Positions 17,065 to 25,941 of a stretch of DNA of 64,000 bases are shown in pieces; within the stretch, counting starts at the first letter, position 1; each line of letters begins with the position of its first letter. This DNA comes from Pseudomonas huaxiensis. GTDB lineage: Bacteria > Pseudomonadota > Gammaproteobacteria > Pseudomonadales > Pseudomonadaceae. Position numbers and translations under genes: made by a program. The DNA is taken from positions 1 to 64,000 of the forward strand of contig NZ_QKVL01000018.1 in assembly GCF_003231275.1 (NCBI RefSeq), read 5' to 3'. The notes under the pieces are model-generated. The model had not been told where the DNA came from, did no database searches, and saw nothing but the letters and a program-made list of their open reading frames with translations.

Positions 17065-18027
17065 TCAAGGCGTCTGGGTCAAGATTTCGGGCAGGTCGGG
17101 CCAGCGATCCGCAACCAGGAACAAACGCTCAGCTTCCTGCCAGTCGCCGTCGTCCCCCGGCTCCAGGCGCACCAGCAACTGGGCCTGGGCCAATGGATCA
17201 AGGGCCGCGAGCCAGAGCCGGAGACGCTCCTCGCTCCACAGTTCTTCCGCCGCAACCCTGGCCGGCCCCAACCATGCCTGGCGTGGCAGCAATTGCCAGC
17301 GCCCGTCGGTGTGGCTGGCGTGGAATGCCGGCCAGTCACGCTGATGCAGCCAGCGTCCGCGCAAGTGCTGCGGATGCGCGCCGTGGGGAGAATCCGCGTG
17401 GGCGGGCCAGGGATAGAGCAAGTAACCGCCCAGCCACAAGCGCGCCTGCACCTGATCCAGGCCAAGGCTCGCCAGGGCGTCGCGGCTTTCCGCGCGGGCC
17501 GAGATCGGCAGTTGGTGTTCGGCGAGGTGGGTCAGTTTGCGGTCCAGCCGGTCGTGGCAGCCGGGGCCGAGCCAGTGCGCCGGGTCGACGCCGTCGCCAT
17601 GGCCGGGACCGAGGTAGAACTTGATCGCCAGTTCCAGGTGATGCACGCCTTCGCGGTCGCGCAGCAGGATGTCCAGTTCGCCCAGGGTGTGCCCGCCCTG
17701 GCGGATCGGCAGGTTGGCAGCCAGCAACTCCACGCCGGGCGCCTGGGTCAGGGCGAACTGCCAGAGCCGCTCGTAATACAGCCCCAGCCGCCGGCTGACC
17801 GAGCGCGCCAGCCAGGCCAGCAGAGGCGCCGGATCGAGGTCGAGGCGCAGCAGCCAGTCGTGCAGGCCGTCCGGGTCGTCGCGCCAGTTGCTGCCGCTGA
17901 GGGGGTGGCGCTGCGGCCACGGCGCGGTTTCCAGCAGCGGCGGCGACAGCAGCGCCCAGGCCAGGTCGCGGACCGCAGGCTGGCGCAGGTGGCGGGGCAG
18001 GTCGTGCAGGGCGGCGAACGGATTCAT
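17065..18027 (-). CDS. DUF1853 family protein
   Basis: 320 residues, starting MNPFAALHDLPRHLRQPAVRDLAW. It matches the DUF1853 pattern: a conserved ELDILLRD segment and LELAIKFYL, reminiscent of PD-(D/E)XK nuclease-like cores (E-D plus E-x-K spacing), then a Trp-rich C-terminal half. The nuclease resemblance is my inference and unproven. The start at ATG 18027 was chosen because the frame extends far upstream only antisense to nadK. It is divergent from nadK with about 100 bases between them. Confidence 0.82.
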   Translation of the reverse strand: MNPFAALHDLPRHLRQPAVRDLAWALLSPPLLETAPWPQRHPLSGSNWRDDPDGLHDWLLRLDLDPAPLLAWLARSVSRRLGLYYERLWQFALTQAPGVELLAANLPIRQGGHTLGELDILLRDREGVHHLELAIKFYLGPGHGDGVDPAHWLGPGCHDRLDRKLTHLAEHQLPISARAESRDALASLGLDQVQARLWLGGYLLYPWPAHADSPHGAHPQHLRGRWLHQRDWPAFHASHTDGRWQLLPRQAWLGPARVAAEELWSEERLRLWLAALDPLAQAQLLVRLEPGDDGDWQEAERLFLVADRWPDLPEILTQTP

Positions 18028-18046
18028 CCAGCGAGCATAGCCCCGT

Positions 18047-18076
18047 TTGCCGCTGGCCGACGCTTTCGCCCATAAT
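18047..18076 (+). promoter_or_regulatory. Candidate sigma-70 promoter of nadK
   Basis: TTGCCG (18047-18052), an 18-base spacer, then CATAAT (18071-18076), about 50 bases upstream of the nadK ATG. The -10 matches 5 of 6 and the -35 matches 4 of 6 consensus bases. Confidence 0.45.
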
Positions 18077-18129
18077 CGGGCCTTTGGCCGCCGTGCCCTT
18101 TTACCGCCGCAGAGCCTTGCAGGAGCCCC

Positions 18130-19020
18130 ATGGAGCAATTTCGCAATATCGGTATCATCGGTCGCCTCGGCAGCTCCCAGGTGCTCGATACCATTCGCCG
18201 TCTGAAAAAATTCCTGCTGAACCGGCACCTGCACGTCATTCTCGAGGACACCATCGCCGAAGTCTTGCCGGGCCACGGCCTGCAGACGTCCTCGCGTAAG
18301 CTGTTGGGCGAGGTCTGTGACCTGGTCATCGTCGTCGGCGGCGACGGCAGCCTGCTCGGCGCCGCGCGTGCGCTGGCACGACACAATATTCCGGTGCTGG
18401 GGATCAACCGCGGCAGCCTGGGCTTCCTCACCGATATCCGGCCCGATGAGCTGGAAGTGAAGGTCGCCGAAGTGCTCGACGGTCATTACCTGGTCGAGAA
18501 CCGCTTCCTGCTCCAGGCCGAAGTGCGCCGCCACGGCGAGGCCATCGGCCAGGGCGATGCGCTCAACGACGTGGTCCTGCACCCGGGCAAATCGACCCGG
18601 ATGATCGAGTTCGAGATCTACATCGACGGCCAGTTCGTCTGCAGCCAGAAGGCCGACGGCCTGATCGTCGCCACCCCCACTGGCTCCACCGCCTACGCGC
18701 TGTCGGCGGGCGGGCCGATCATGCACCCCAAACTCGACGCCATCGTCATTGTGCCGATGTACCCGCACACCCTGTCCGGGCGGCCGATCGTGGTGGATGG
18801 CAACAGCGAGCTGAAAATCGTCGTCTCCCAGGACTTGCAGATCTACCCGCAAGTCTCCTGTGACGGCCAGAACCACTTCACCTGCGCCCCCGGCGACACC
18901 ATCACGGTGAACAAGAAACCGCAGAAACTGCGCCTGATCCATCCGCTGGACCACAATTATTACGAGGTCTGCCGGACCAAGCTCGGCTGGGGCAGCCGTC
19001 TGGGTGGTGGAGGCGACTGA
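18130..19020 (+). CDS. nadK: NAD kinase
   Basis: 296 residues, the standard length. The catalytic GGDGS motif is at residues 70-74 (Asp72), followed by NRGSLGFLTD, the NDVVLH segment and the TPTGSTAY loop that defines the family. It phosphorylates NAD to NADP in the cytosol and sets the NADP(H) pool. An AGGAG ribosome site precedes the ATG. The stop overlaps the next ATG by one base (TGATG), so it heads a coupled run nadK - phosphatase - rhomboid. Confidence 0.97.
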   Translation: MEQFRNIGIIGRLGSSQVLDTIRRLKKFLLNRHLHVILEDTIAEVLPGHGLQTSSRKLLGEVCDLVIVVGGDGSLLGAARALARHNIPVLGINRGSLGFLTDIRPDELEVKVAEVLDGHYLVENRFLLQAEVRRHGEAIGQGDALNDVVLHPGKSTRMIEFEIYIDGQFVCSQKADGLIVATPTGSTAYALSAGGPIMHPKLDAIVIVPMYPHTLSGRPIVVDGNSELKIVVSQDLQIYPQVSCDGQNHFTCAPGDTITVNKKPQKLRLIHPLDHNYYEVCRTKLGWGSRLGGGGD

Positions 19021-19991
19021 TGCTCGATCCAGCGCGCAGTTTCGACCTGATCGGCGATGTACACGGATGTGCCCACACCCTCGAACGTTTGCTCGACGCG
19101 CTTGGCTACAAGCGGGTGGGCGGCGTGTGGCGGCATGCTCAGCGTCAGGCACTGTTTCTCGGCGACATCATCGACCGCGGCCCGCGAATCCGCGAGGCCC
19201 TGCACATCGTCCACGACATGGTCGAGGCCGGGCAGGCGCATTGCATCATGGGCAACCATGAATACAACGCCCTCGGCTGGACCACCCCGGCCGCGCCCGG
19301 CACCGGCAAGACCTGGGTGCGCGAGCACACGCCGCGCCATGCCCGGCTGATCGACGAAACCCTGACCCAGTTCGAGCACCACCCCGGTGACTGGCACGAC
19401 TTCCTCGGCTGGTTTTACCAGTTGCCGCTGTTCATCGACGCCGGGCGCTTCCGCCTGGTGCATGCCTGCTGGGACGGTCGCCTGATCGACGCTCTGCGCC
19501 AGCAGCATCCGGCGGGTGTGATCGACCAGGCCTTCGTCCAGGCCTCGGCCGAGCCCGACAGCTTCGCCCACCTGGTGTGCAACCGCCTGCTGCGTGGCAC
19601 CGACATGCGCCTGCCGGACGGCCTGACCCTGACCGGTGGCGATGGCCTGACGCGCGCATTCTTCCGCACCAAGTTCTGGGAAGAAGACCCGCAGACCTAC
19701 GGCGATATCGTGTTCCAGCCCGATGCGCTGCCGGATGCGGTCGCCAGTGCACCGCTCAGCCGCAGCCAGAAAAACGCCTTGCTGCGCTACGCCGAGAACG
19801 AGCCGATGCTGTTCGTCGGGCATTACTGGCGCAGTGGCAAGCCGGCGCCGATCCGCGCCAACCTGGCCTGCCTCGACTACAGTGCCGTGTTGTACGGAAA
19901 GCTGGTGGCGTACCGGCTGGACGATGAAACCCGGATCGACCCGCGCAAGTTCGTCTGGGTCGATGTGGAACGGCCGGAGGCCAGTCAATGA
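19020..19991 (+). CDS. PPP-type metallophosphoesterase
   Basis: 323 residues with the metal-binding motifs of the PPP/ApaH superfamily in order: GDVHG (about residue 12), GDIIDRG (about 48) and GNHE (about 78), with later His residues in LVHAC and FVGHYW. It probably hydrolyses phosphomonoesters or dinucleoside polyphosphates; the substrate is not set by sequence alone. It overlaps nadK by one base and the rhomboid gene by four, so translational coupling is likely. Confidence 0.9.
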   Translation: MLDPARSFDLIGDVHGCAHTLERLLDALGYKRVGGVWRHAQRQALFLGDIIDRGPRIREALHIVHDMVEAGQAHCIMGNHEYNALGWTTPAAPGTGKTWVREHTPRHARLIDETLTQFEHHPGDWHDFLGWFYQLPLFIDAGRFRLVHACWDGRLIDALRQQHPAGVIDQAFVQASAEPDSFAHLVCNRLLRGTDMRLPDGLTLTGGDGLTRAFFRTKFWEEDPQTYGDIVFQPDALPDAVASAPLSRSQKNALLRYAENEPMLFVGHYWRSGKPAPIRANLACLDYSAVLYGKLVAYRLDDETRIDPRKFVWVDVERPEASQ

Positions 19992-20872
19992 ATGTGGTTC
20001 AGGTGATGCGCCTGCCGTTGAACATCGACCTTGGCGGTTTCGTCGAGATGCTGCAGCGCCTTCAGGTGTGGCATCGGGTGTCCGTCGAAGGCGACGAGCA
20101 GGTGCTGTGGGTCGCGGAGCCGATGGCCGAGCAGATCCGCACGCTGTACCAGCATTACCCTGAAGGCGACCCCAACGGCGAAGTGCAGCGTGCCGAGCCG
20201 TTACCGCCGGCGCCCGTGAGGCCGTCACGCCCCGGCTTCGTCGAACAACTGCGCAGCAGCAAGGCGACCGCTGCCGTGTTGCTGTTGAGCGTGGTGGTGG
20301 CGGTCGTCACCGGACTGGGTGACAACCTCGCGACCCTGCGCTGGCTGACCTTCCTCGATTTCCATGTGAATGGCGACTATGTCTACTTCACCCCACTGGA
20401 CGTCAGCCTTCAGGCCGGCCAGTGGTGGCGCCTGATCACCCCGATGCTGGTGCATTTCAGCTTCCTTCACCTGGCCATGAACGGCCTCTGGTACCTGGAA
20501 CTAGGCCGGCGTATCGAGCAGCGACAAGGCCGCTGGGTCTTGCTCGGCCTGACCCTGTTGTTCGGCCTGGTGTCCAACGCGGCGCAATACCTGTTCGAAG
20601 GCGCGAGCCTGTTCGGCGGGCTGTCGGGTGTGCTGTATGGCTTGCTCGGGCATGTCTGGCTGTATCAGTGGCTGGCCCCCGACACGGCATTCCGCCTGCC
20701 TCGGGGCACGGTGGCAATGATGCTGATCTGGCTGCTGCTGTGCCTTACCGGATTCATTACCTTGCTCGGTTTCGGCCAGATCGCCAACGCCGCCCATGTG
20801 GGTGGGTTGTTGGTCGGATGCCTGAGCGGGCTCTTGGGCGGGGCGCTGGCCCGGCGTAAACTGACCGCTTGA
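19988..20872 (+). CDS. Rhomboid intramembrane serine protease
   Basis: 294 residues. A soluble N-terminal domain of about 90 residues precedes six membrane helices, as in GlpG. Conserved sites are visible: the Asn in HLAMNGLWYLELGRR, the catalytic Ser in GGLSGVLYGLLG and the catalytic His in NAAHVGG. It cleaves membrane segments of other inner-membrane proteins. Its ATG overlaps the phosphatase stop by four bases. Confidence 0.92.
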   Translation: MNVVQVMRLPLNIDLGGFVEMLQRLQVWHRVSVEGDEQVLWVAEPMAEQIRTLYQHYPEGDPNGEVQRAEPLPPAPVRPSRPGFVEQLRSSKATAAVLLLSVVVAVVTGLGDNLATLRWLTFLDFHVNGDYVYFTPLDVSLQAGQWWRLITPMLVHFSFLHLAMNGLWYLELGRRIEQRQGRWVLLGLTLLFGLVSNAAQYLFEGASLFGGLSGVLYGLLGHVWLYQWLAPDTAFRLPRGTVAMMLIWLLLCLTGFITLLGFGQIANAAHVGGLLVGCLSGLLGGALARRKLTA

Positions 20873-20885
20873 TTTGGGAGACGCT

Positions 20886-21146
20886 ATGTCCACTTTTGCG
20901 CAAATGATCGAAAACATCACCCCGGAAATCTACGAAAGCCTGAAGCTGGCCGTGGAAATCGGCAAATGGTCCGATGGCCGCAAGCTCACCGCCGAGCAGC
21001 GCGAGCTGTCGTTGCAGGCGGTCATCGCCTGGGAAATCCAGAACCTGCCCGAAGAGCAGCGCACCGGCTACATGGGCCCGCAGGAATGCGCGTCGAAGTC
21101 CATCACCGTGCCGAACATCCTGTTCAAGTCGGATGCGATCCATTGA
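20886..21146 (+). CDS. DUF1315 (YeaC-like) protein
   Basis: 86 residues (MSTFAQMIENITPEIYESLKLAVEIGKW...), matching the DUF1315/YeaC family: one small helical domain with conserved GKWSDG and QAVIAWE. The start ATG 20886 follows GGGAG at a good distance; an in-frame ATG 12 bases earlier has no ribosome site. Its TGA overlaps the TTG start of the next gene, which suggests coupled translation. Function unknown. Confidence 0.88.
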   Translation: MSTFAQMIENITPEIYESLKLAVEIGKWSDGRKLTAEQRELSLQAVIAWEIQNLPEEQRTGYMGPQECASKSITVPNILFKSDAIH

Positions 21147-21973
21147 TCGAAGTCGGCCGTGGTTCCATTCGCAAAATGACCGCGCGTCTCGAGACGCCGG
21201 TCGTGCAATACGCTTTCCGCCTCGATGACGTGGAAGTTCCGGTCAATCCCATGCTCGGCCAGACCGTGCGCCTCGAATACCTGGGCGCCATCCACTGCAG
21301 CCATTGCGGGCGCAAGACCAAGACCAGCTTCAGCCAGGGCTATTGCTACCCGTGCATGACCAAACTGGCGCAGTGCGATGTCTGCATCATGAGCCCGGAG
21401 CGCTGCCACTACGACGCCGGCACCTGCCGCGAGCCGTCCTGGGGCGAGCAGTTCTGCATGACCGATCACGTGGTGTATCTGGCCAATTCGTCGGGTATCA
21501 AGGTCGGCATCACCCGCGCCAGCCAGTTGCCGACCCGCTGGCTCGACCAGGGCGCCAGCCAGGCGCTGCCGATCCTGCGGGTCGCCACGCGCCAGCAGTC
21601 CGGCCTGGTCGAAGACCTGCTGCGCAGCCAGGTGGGCGACCGTACCAACTGGCGCGCCCTGCTCAAGGGTGACGCTGAAGCGGTGGACCTGGTGGCGGTG
21701 CGCGAGCAACTGTTCGACAGTTGCGCCGATGGCCTCAAGGCCTTGCAGGAGCGCTTCGGCCTGCACGCCATCCAGCCGCTGCACGACGGCCAGCCCCTGG
21801 AAATCCGTTACCCGGTCGAGGCCTACCCGAGCAAGATCGTCAGCTTCAACCTGGACAAGAACCCGGTGGCCGAAGGCACGCTGCTGGGCATCAAGGGCCA
21901 GTACCTGATTTTCGACACTGGCGTGATCAACATTCGCAAGTACACGGCCTATCAACTGGCCGTGCATCAGTAA
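21143..21973 (+). CDS. DUF2797 protein with zinc-type Cys cluster
   Basis: 276 residues if translation begins at the TTG (21143) that overlaps the DUF1315 stop (TTGA); an internal ATG at 21176 is the alternative. The N-terminal third has a dense Cys array (CSHCGRK, CYPCMTK, CDVCIM, CHYDAGTC), likely binding one or two zinc ions. The middle has VYLANSSGIKVGITR followed by TRW, resembling the GIY-YIG nuclease core. The rest matches DUF2797. Nucleic-acid processing is possible but not shown. It lies 13 bases before pepN. Confidence 0.85.
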   Translation: MIEVGRGSIRKMTARLETPVVQYAFRLDDVEVPVNPMLGQTVRLEYLGAIHCSHCGRKTKTSFSQGYCYPCMTKLAQCDVCIMSPERCHYDAGTCREPSWGEQFCMTDHVVYLANSSGIKVGITRASQLPTRWLDQGASQALPILRVATRQQSGLVEDLLRSQVGDRTNWRALLKGDAEAVDLVAVREQLFDSCADGLKALQERFGLHAIQPLHDGQPLEIRYPVEAYPSKIVSFNLDKNPVAEGTLLGIKGQYLIFDTGVINIRKYTAYQLAVHQ

Positions 21974-21986
21974 AAAGGACCGCCAC

Positions 21987-24644
21987 ATGCGTACCGAACA
22001 GCCGCAAGTGATCTACCTCAAGGACTATCAGGCGCCCGAGTACCTGATCGACGAAACCCACCTGACTTTCGAGCTGTTCGAGGACCACACGCTGGTCCAT
22101 GCGCAGTTGGTCATGCGCCGCAACCCGGCGCGTGGCGCGGGCCTGCCGCCGCTGGTGCTGGACGGCCAGCACCTGGAACTGCTAAGCGTGGTTCTCGACG
22201 ACCGCGAACTGACCGCCGCCGACTATGAGCTGAACGACAGTCACCTGACCCTGCAACCGGTCGCCGAGCAGTTCACCCTCGACACCAGCGTGCGCATCCA
22301 TCCGGAAAGCAACACCGCGCTGGAAGGGCTGTACAAGTCCAGCGGCATGTTCTGCACCCAGTGCGAGGCCGAAGGCTTCCGCAAGATCACCTACTACCTC
22401 GACCGCCCGGACGTGATGAGCGTGTTCACCACCACGGTGATCGCCGAGCAGCACCGCTATCCGGTCCTGCTGTCCAACGGCAACCCGGTGGGCAGCGGCC
22501 CGCAGGAAGACGGCCGGCACTGGGCGACCTGGGAAGACCCGTTCAAGAAACCCGCGTACCTGTTCGCCCTGGTGGCGGGCGACCTCTGGTGTGTCGAAGA
22601 CAAGTTCACCCGCCAGTCCGGGCGTGACGTGACCCTGCGCATTTATGTCGAGCCGGAAAACATCGACAAGTGCCAGCACGCCATGACCAGCCTGAAGAAG
22701 TCCATGCGCTGGGACGAAGAGGTGTACGGTCGCGAGTACGACCTGGACATCTTCATGATCGTCGCGGTCAACGACTTCAACATGGGCGCCATGGAAAACA
22801 AGGGCCTGAACATCTTCAACTCCAGTTGCGTGCTGGCCCGCGCCGAAACCGCCACCGACGCCGCGCACCAGCGGGTCGAAGCGGTAGTTGCCCACGAATA
22901 CTTCCACAACTGGTCGGGCAACCGCGTGACCTGCCGCGACTGGTTCCAGCTCTCGCTCAAGGAAGGCTTCACGGTGTTCCGCGACGCCGAGTTCAGCGCC
23001 GACGTCAACTCGCGCACGGTCAAGCGCATCGAAGACGTCGCCTACCTGCGTACCCACCAGTTCGCCGAAGATGCTGGCCCGATGGCCCACGCCGTGCGCC
23101 CGGACAGCTTTATCGAGATTTCCAACTTCTACACCCTGACCGTCTACGAGAAGGGTTCGGAAGTGGTGCGCATGGTCCGCACCCTGCTGGGCACCGAGGG
23201 CTTCCGCAAGGGCAGTGACCTGTATTTCGAGCGTCACGACGGCCAGGCGGTGACCTGCGACGACTTCATCAAGGCCATGGAAGATGCCAATGGTGTCGAC
23301 CTGACCCAGTTCAAGCGCTGGTACAGCCAGGCCGGCACGCCACGCCTGGCGGTCAGCGAGTCGTATGACGCCGCCGCGCAGACCTACAGCCTGACCTTCC
23401 GCCAGAGCTGCCCGGAAACCCCGGACAAGGTTGAGAAAAAGCCATTCGTGATCCCGGTCGAACTGGGCTTGCTCGACGCCGAAGGCAACGACCTGCCGCT
23501 GCGCCTCAGCGGCGAAGCTGCCGCTGCCGGCACTTCCCGCGTGCTGTCGGTGACCGAAGCCGAGCAGACTTTCACCTTCGTCGGTATCGCGGCCAAGCCG
23601 TTGCCGTCGCTGCTGCGCGGCTTCAGCGCGCCGGTCAAGCTGAGCTTCCCCTACGACCGCGACCAGTTGATGTTCCTCATGCAGCACGACAGCGACGGTT
23701 TCAACCGCTGGGAAGCGGGCCAGCAACTGTCGGTGCAGGTGCTGCAGGACCTGATCGCGCAGCACCAGCAGGGCGCCGCGCTGGTGCTCGACCAGCGTCT
23801 GATTACCGCACTGGGCAGCGTGCTGGGCAATGACCAGCTCGACCAGGCCATGGTCGCCGAGATGCTCTCGCTGCCGAGCGAGGCCTACCTCACCGAAATC
23901 AGCGAAATCGCCGATGTCGATGCGATCCACGCCGCGCGTGATTTCGCCCGTCAGCAACTGGCCGAGCACCTGTTCGAGGCGCTGTGGTCGCGCTACCAGG
24001 CCAATCGCGCCGTCTCCCGGCAGACCGCCTATGTCGCCGAAGCCGAGCATTTCGCCCGCCGCAGCCTGCAGAACATCGTCCTGTCGTACCTGATGCTCAG
24101 CGGCAAACCGCAGGTGCTGGAAGCGACCCTGGAGCAATTCGACGCGTGCGACAACATGACCGAGCGCCTGACCGCGCTGGCCGTTCTGGTCAACTCGCCG
24201 TTCGAAGCCGAACGGGCCAAGGCGCTGGCGTCCTTCGCCGAGCACTTCAAGGACAACCCGCTGGTGATGGACCAGTGGTTCAGCGTTCAGGCCGGCAGCA
24301 CGATGCCGGGTGGTCTGGCGCGGGTGCGCGCGCTGATGGAACACCCGGCGTTCACCCTGAAGAACCCGAACAAGGTCCGCGCCCTGATCGGCGCCTTTGC
24401 CGGGCAGAACCTGGTGAACTTCCATGCGGCGGACGGTTCCGGTTATCGCTTCCTGGCCGACATCGTCATCGAACTCAATGCCCTCAACCCACAGATCGCC
24501 TCGCGGCAACTGGCGCCGCTGACCCGCTGGCGCAAATACGACGCGGCGCGTCAGGCGCTGATGAAGGGCGAGCTGGAGCGCATCCGTGATTCCGGGCAGT
24601 TGTCCAGTGATGTGTTTGAAGTGGTGAGCAAGAGCCTGGCCTGA
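21987..24644 (+). CDS. pepN: Aminopeptidase N
   Basis: 885 residues, the standard length for the M1 metallopeptidase. Substrate N-terminus recognition is by GAMEN (about residue 266). The zinc site is HEYFH (His303, Glu304, His307) with the third ligand Glu326 in LKEGF, all intact. It removes N-terminal residues from cytosolic peptides at the end of protein turnover. An AAGGA site precedes the ATG. A perfect REP doublet follows directly after the stop. Confidence 0.97.
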   Translation: MRTEQPQVIYLKDYQAPEYLIDETHLTFELFEDHTLVHAQLVMRRNPARGAGLPPLVLDGQHLELLSVVLDDRELTAADYELNDSHLTLQPVAEQFTLDTSVRIHPESNTALEGLYKSSGMFCTQCEAEGFRKITYYLDRPDVMSVFTTTVIAEQHRYPVLLSNGNPVGSGPQEDGRHWATWEDPFKKPAYLFALVAGDLWCVEDKFTRQSGRDVTLRIYVEPENIDKCQHAMTSLKKSMRWDEEVYGREYDLDIFMIVAVNDFNMGAMENKGLNIFNSSCVLARAETATDAAHQRVEAVVAHEYFHNWSGNRVTCRDWFQLSLKEGFTVFRDAEFSADVNSRTVKRIEDVAYLRTHQFAEDAGPMAHAVRPDSFIEISNFYTLTVYEKGSEVVRMVRTLLGTEGFRKGSDLYFERHDGQAVTCDDFIKAMEDANGVDLTQFKRWYSQAGTPRLAVSESYDAAAQTYSLTFRQSCPETPDKVEKKPFVIPVELGLLDAEGNDLPLRLSGEAAAAGTSRVLSVTEAEQTFTFVGIAAKPLPSLLRGFSAPVKLSFPYDRDQLMFLMQHDSDGFNRWEAGQQLSVQVLQDLIAQHQQGAALVLDQRLITALGSVLGNDQLDQAMVAEMLSLPSEAYLTEISEIADVDAIHAARDFARQQLAEHLFEALWSRYQANRAVSRQTAYVAEAEHFARRSLQNIVLSYLMLSGKPQVLEATLEQFDACDNMTERLTALAVLVNSPFEAERAKALASFAEHFKDNPLVMDQWFSVQAGSTMPGGLARVRALMEHPAFTLKNPNKVRALIGAFAGQNLVNFHAADGSGYRFLADIVIELNALNPQIASRQLAPLTRWRKYDAARQALMKGELERIRDSGQLSSDVFEVVSKSLA

Positions 24645-24652
24645 TAGAAAAG

Positions 24653-24710
24653 CATCGCTGGCAAGCCAGCTCCCACAGGGGACACTGTGGGAGCTGGCTT
24701 GCCAGCGATG
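24653..24710. repeat. Perfect REP doublet after pepN
   Basis: Two exactly inverted 26-base arms, 24653-24678 and 24685-24710, of the type CATCGCTGGCAAGCCAGC...CCCACAG, are separated by 6 bases. It begins 9 bases after the pepN stop and could cap its mRNA. The remaining 24711-24894 leader shows no gene. Confidence 0.9.
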
Positions 24711-24894
24711 AGGCCCCTGAGGTCAAAACATTTCCAACTTCCACCCGCTTAACAAAAGATAACGTCCCGTTCGTTGTCAGCCCTTCGCAATCCCCGATAG
24801 GATGACCCTCAGCTATTGCAGGGCTCTGGAACACGGTTTTTCGCAGTACCTGCAAATGGATTGACCCAAATAACAATAATCGGGGAACAGATCT

Positions 24895-25941
24895 ATGACG
24901 GAGCCTGGAATGGCGGGTACTGGTAACGCGCTCCGTGCGCGCCCATGGGCACTGGTCGCCAGTGCGGCATTGCTGCTGGCAGTGGGCATGTGGGCCAACA
25001 GCGTCGAGGCGGCAACGCCGGAGGCTGAGGTCTGGTCCACGGTTTCGGCCAAGGCTGACAAGAGTTTGCTGCTGGACTTGGCCAAGGCCGGTTCACGGCT
25101 GGTAATGGTCGGTGACCGCGGCCACATTCTGTTCTCCGATGACCAGGGCGCGACCTGGACCCAGGCCAAGGTGCCTTCCCGCCAATTGCTCACCGCCGTC
25201 ACCTTTGTCGATGACAAACACGGCTGGGCGGTCGGCCACGACGCACAGATCCTCGCCAGTACCGATGGCGGCGCGACCTGGACCAAGCAGTTCGAAGACC
25301 TTTCCCGCGAAGCCCCGCTGTTGGACGTCTGGTTCCAGGACACCCAGCACGGCGTGGCCATTGGCGCCTACGGCGCGATTCTCGAAACTACCGACGGCGG
25401 CCAGCACTGGCAGGACATCAGCGAGCGCCTGGACAACCCCGACGGCCTGCACCTGAACGGCATCGCCCAGATCAAGGACGCCGGCCTGTTCATCGTCGGC
25501 GAGCAGGGCACCATGTTCCGCTCCAGTGATGCCGGGCAGACCTGGCAGAAAGTCGAAAGCCCCTACGAGGGTTCGTTCTTCGGGGCGATCGGCACCGCCC
25601 AGCCGCAGACCCTGCTGGCCTATGGTTTGCGCGGAAACCTTTACCGCTCCAGTGATTTTGGTGACACCTGGCAACAGATCAGCTTGAAAGCCACACGCGG
25701 GACGCTCGAATTCGGCCTCTCAAGCGCTACGCTTCTCGATGATGGCAGTCTGGTACTGGTGGGCAATGGGGGGACGGTCCTGCGCAGCAGCGACGATGGC
25801 GTCACCTTCAGCGTCTTCAACCGCGCCGACCGCCTCGCGCTGGCAGGAGCCAGCGGCCTGCCTGACGGCAATCTGATCCTGGTGGGGCAGGGCGGCGCAC
25901 ACTTCGCCGCCGCCACCGGTGCCGAGAGGGCGCAACCATGA
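24895..25941 (+). CDS. YCF48-type beta-propeller exported protein
   Basis: 348 residues. An N-terminal signal segment (WALVASAALLLAVGMWA, cleavage near VEAA) directs export. The body is a run of propeller blades with the sortilin/BNR style Asp-box (SDDQGATW, STDGGATW, TTDGGQHW, SSDAGQTW, SSDFGDTW), typical of YCF48/HCF136-like proteins. In this context such proteins act as periplasmic partners of RND exporters. The stop overlaps the RND gene by four bases. A GGGGAA site precedes the ATG; an internal ATG at 24910 is also possible. Confidence 0.88.
   Translation: MTEPGMAGTGNALRARPWALVASAALLLAVGMWANSVEAATPEAEVWSTVSAKADKSLLLDLAKAGSRLVMVGDRGHILFSDDQGATWTQAKVPSRQLLTAVTFVDDKHGWAVGHDAQILASTDGGATWTKQFEDLSREAPLLDVWFQDTQHGVAIGAYGAILETTDGGQHWQDISERLDNPDGLHLNGIAQIKDAGLFIVGEQGTMFRSSDAGQTWQKVESPYEGSFFGAIGTAQPQTLLAYGLRGNLYRSSDFGDTWQQISLKATRGTLEFGLSSATLLDDGSLVLVGNGGTVLRSSDDGVTFSVFNRADRLALAGASGLPDGNLILVGQGGAHFAAATGAERAQP

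Noticed and set aside
18028..19152. Upstream extension of the DUF1853 frame through nadK
   Set aside because: The extra residues are antisense to nadK; the family begins at MNPF (18027).
22182..24509. Long open frame (about 775 codons) antisense to pepN
   Set aside because: Mirror of pepN codon bias; no recognisable domain and no start signals.
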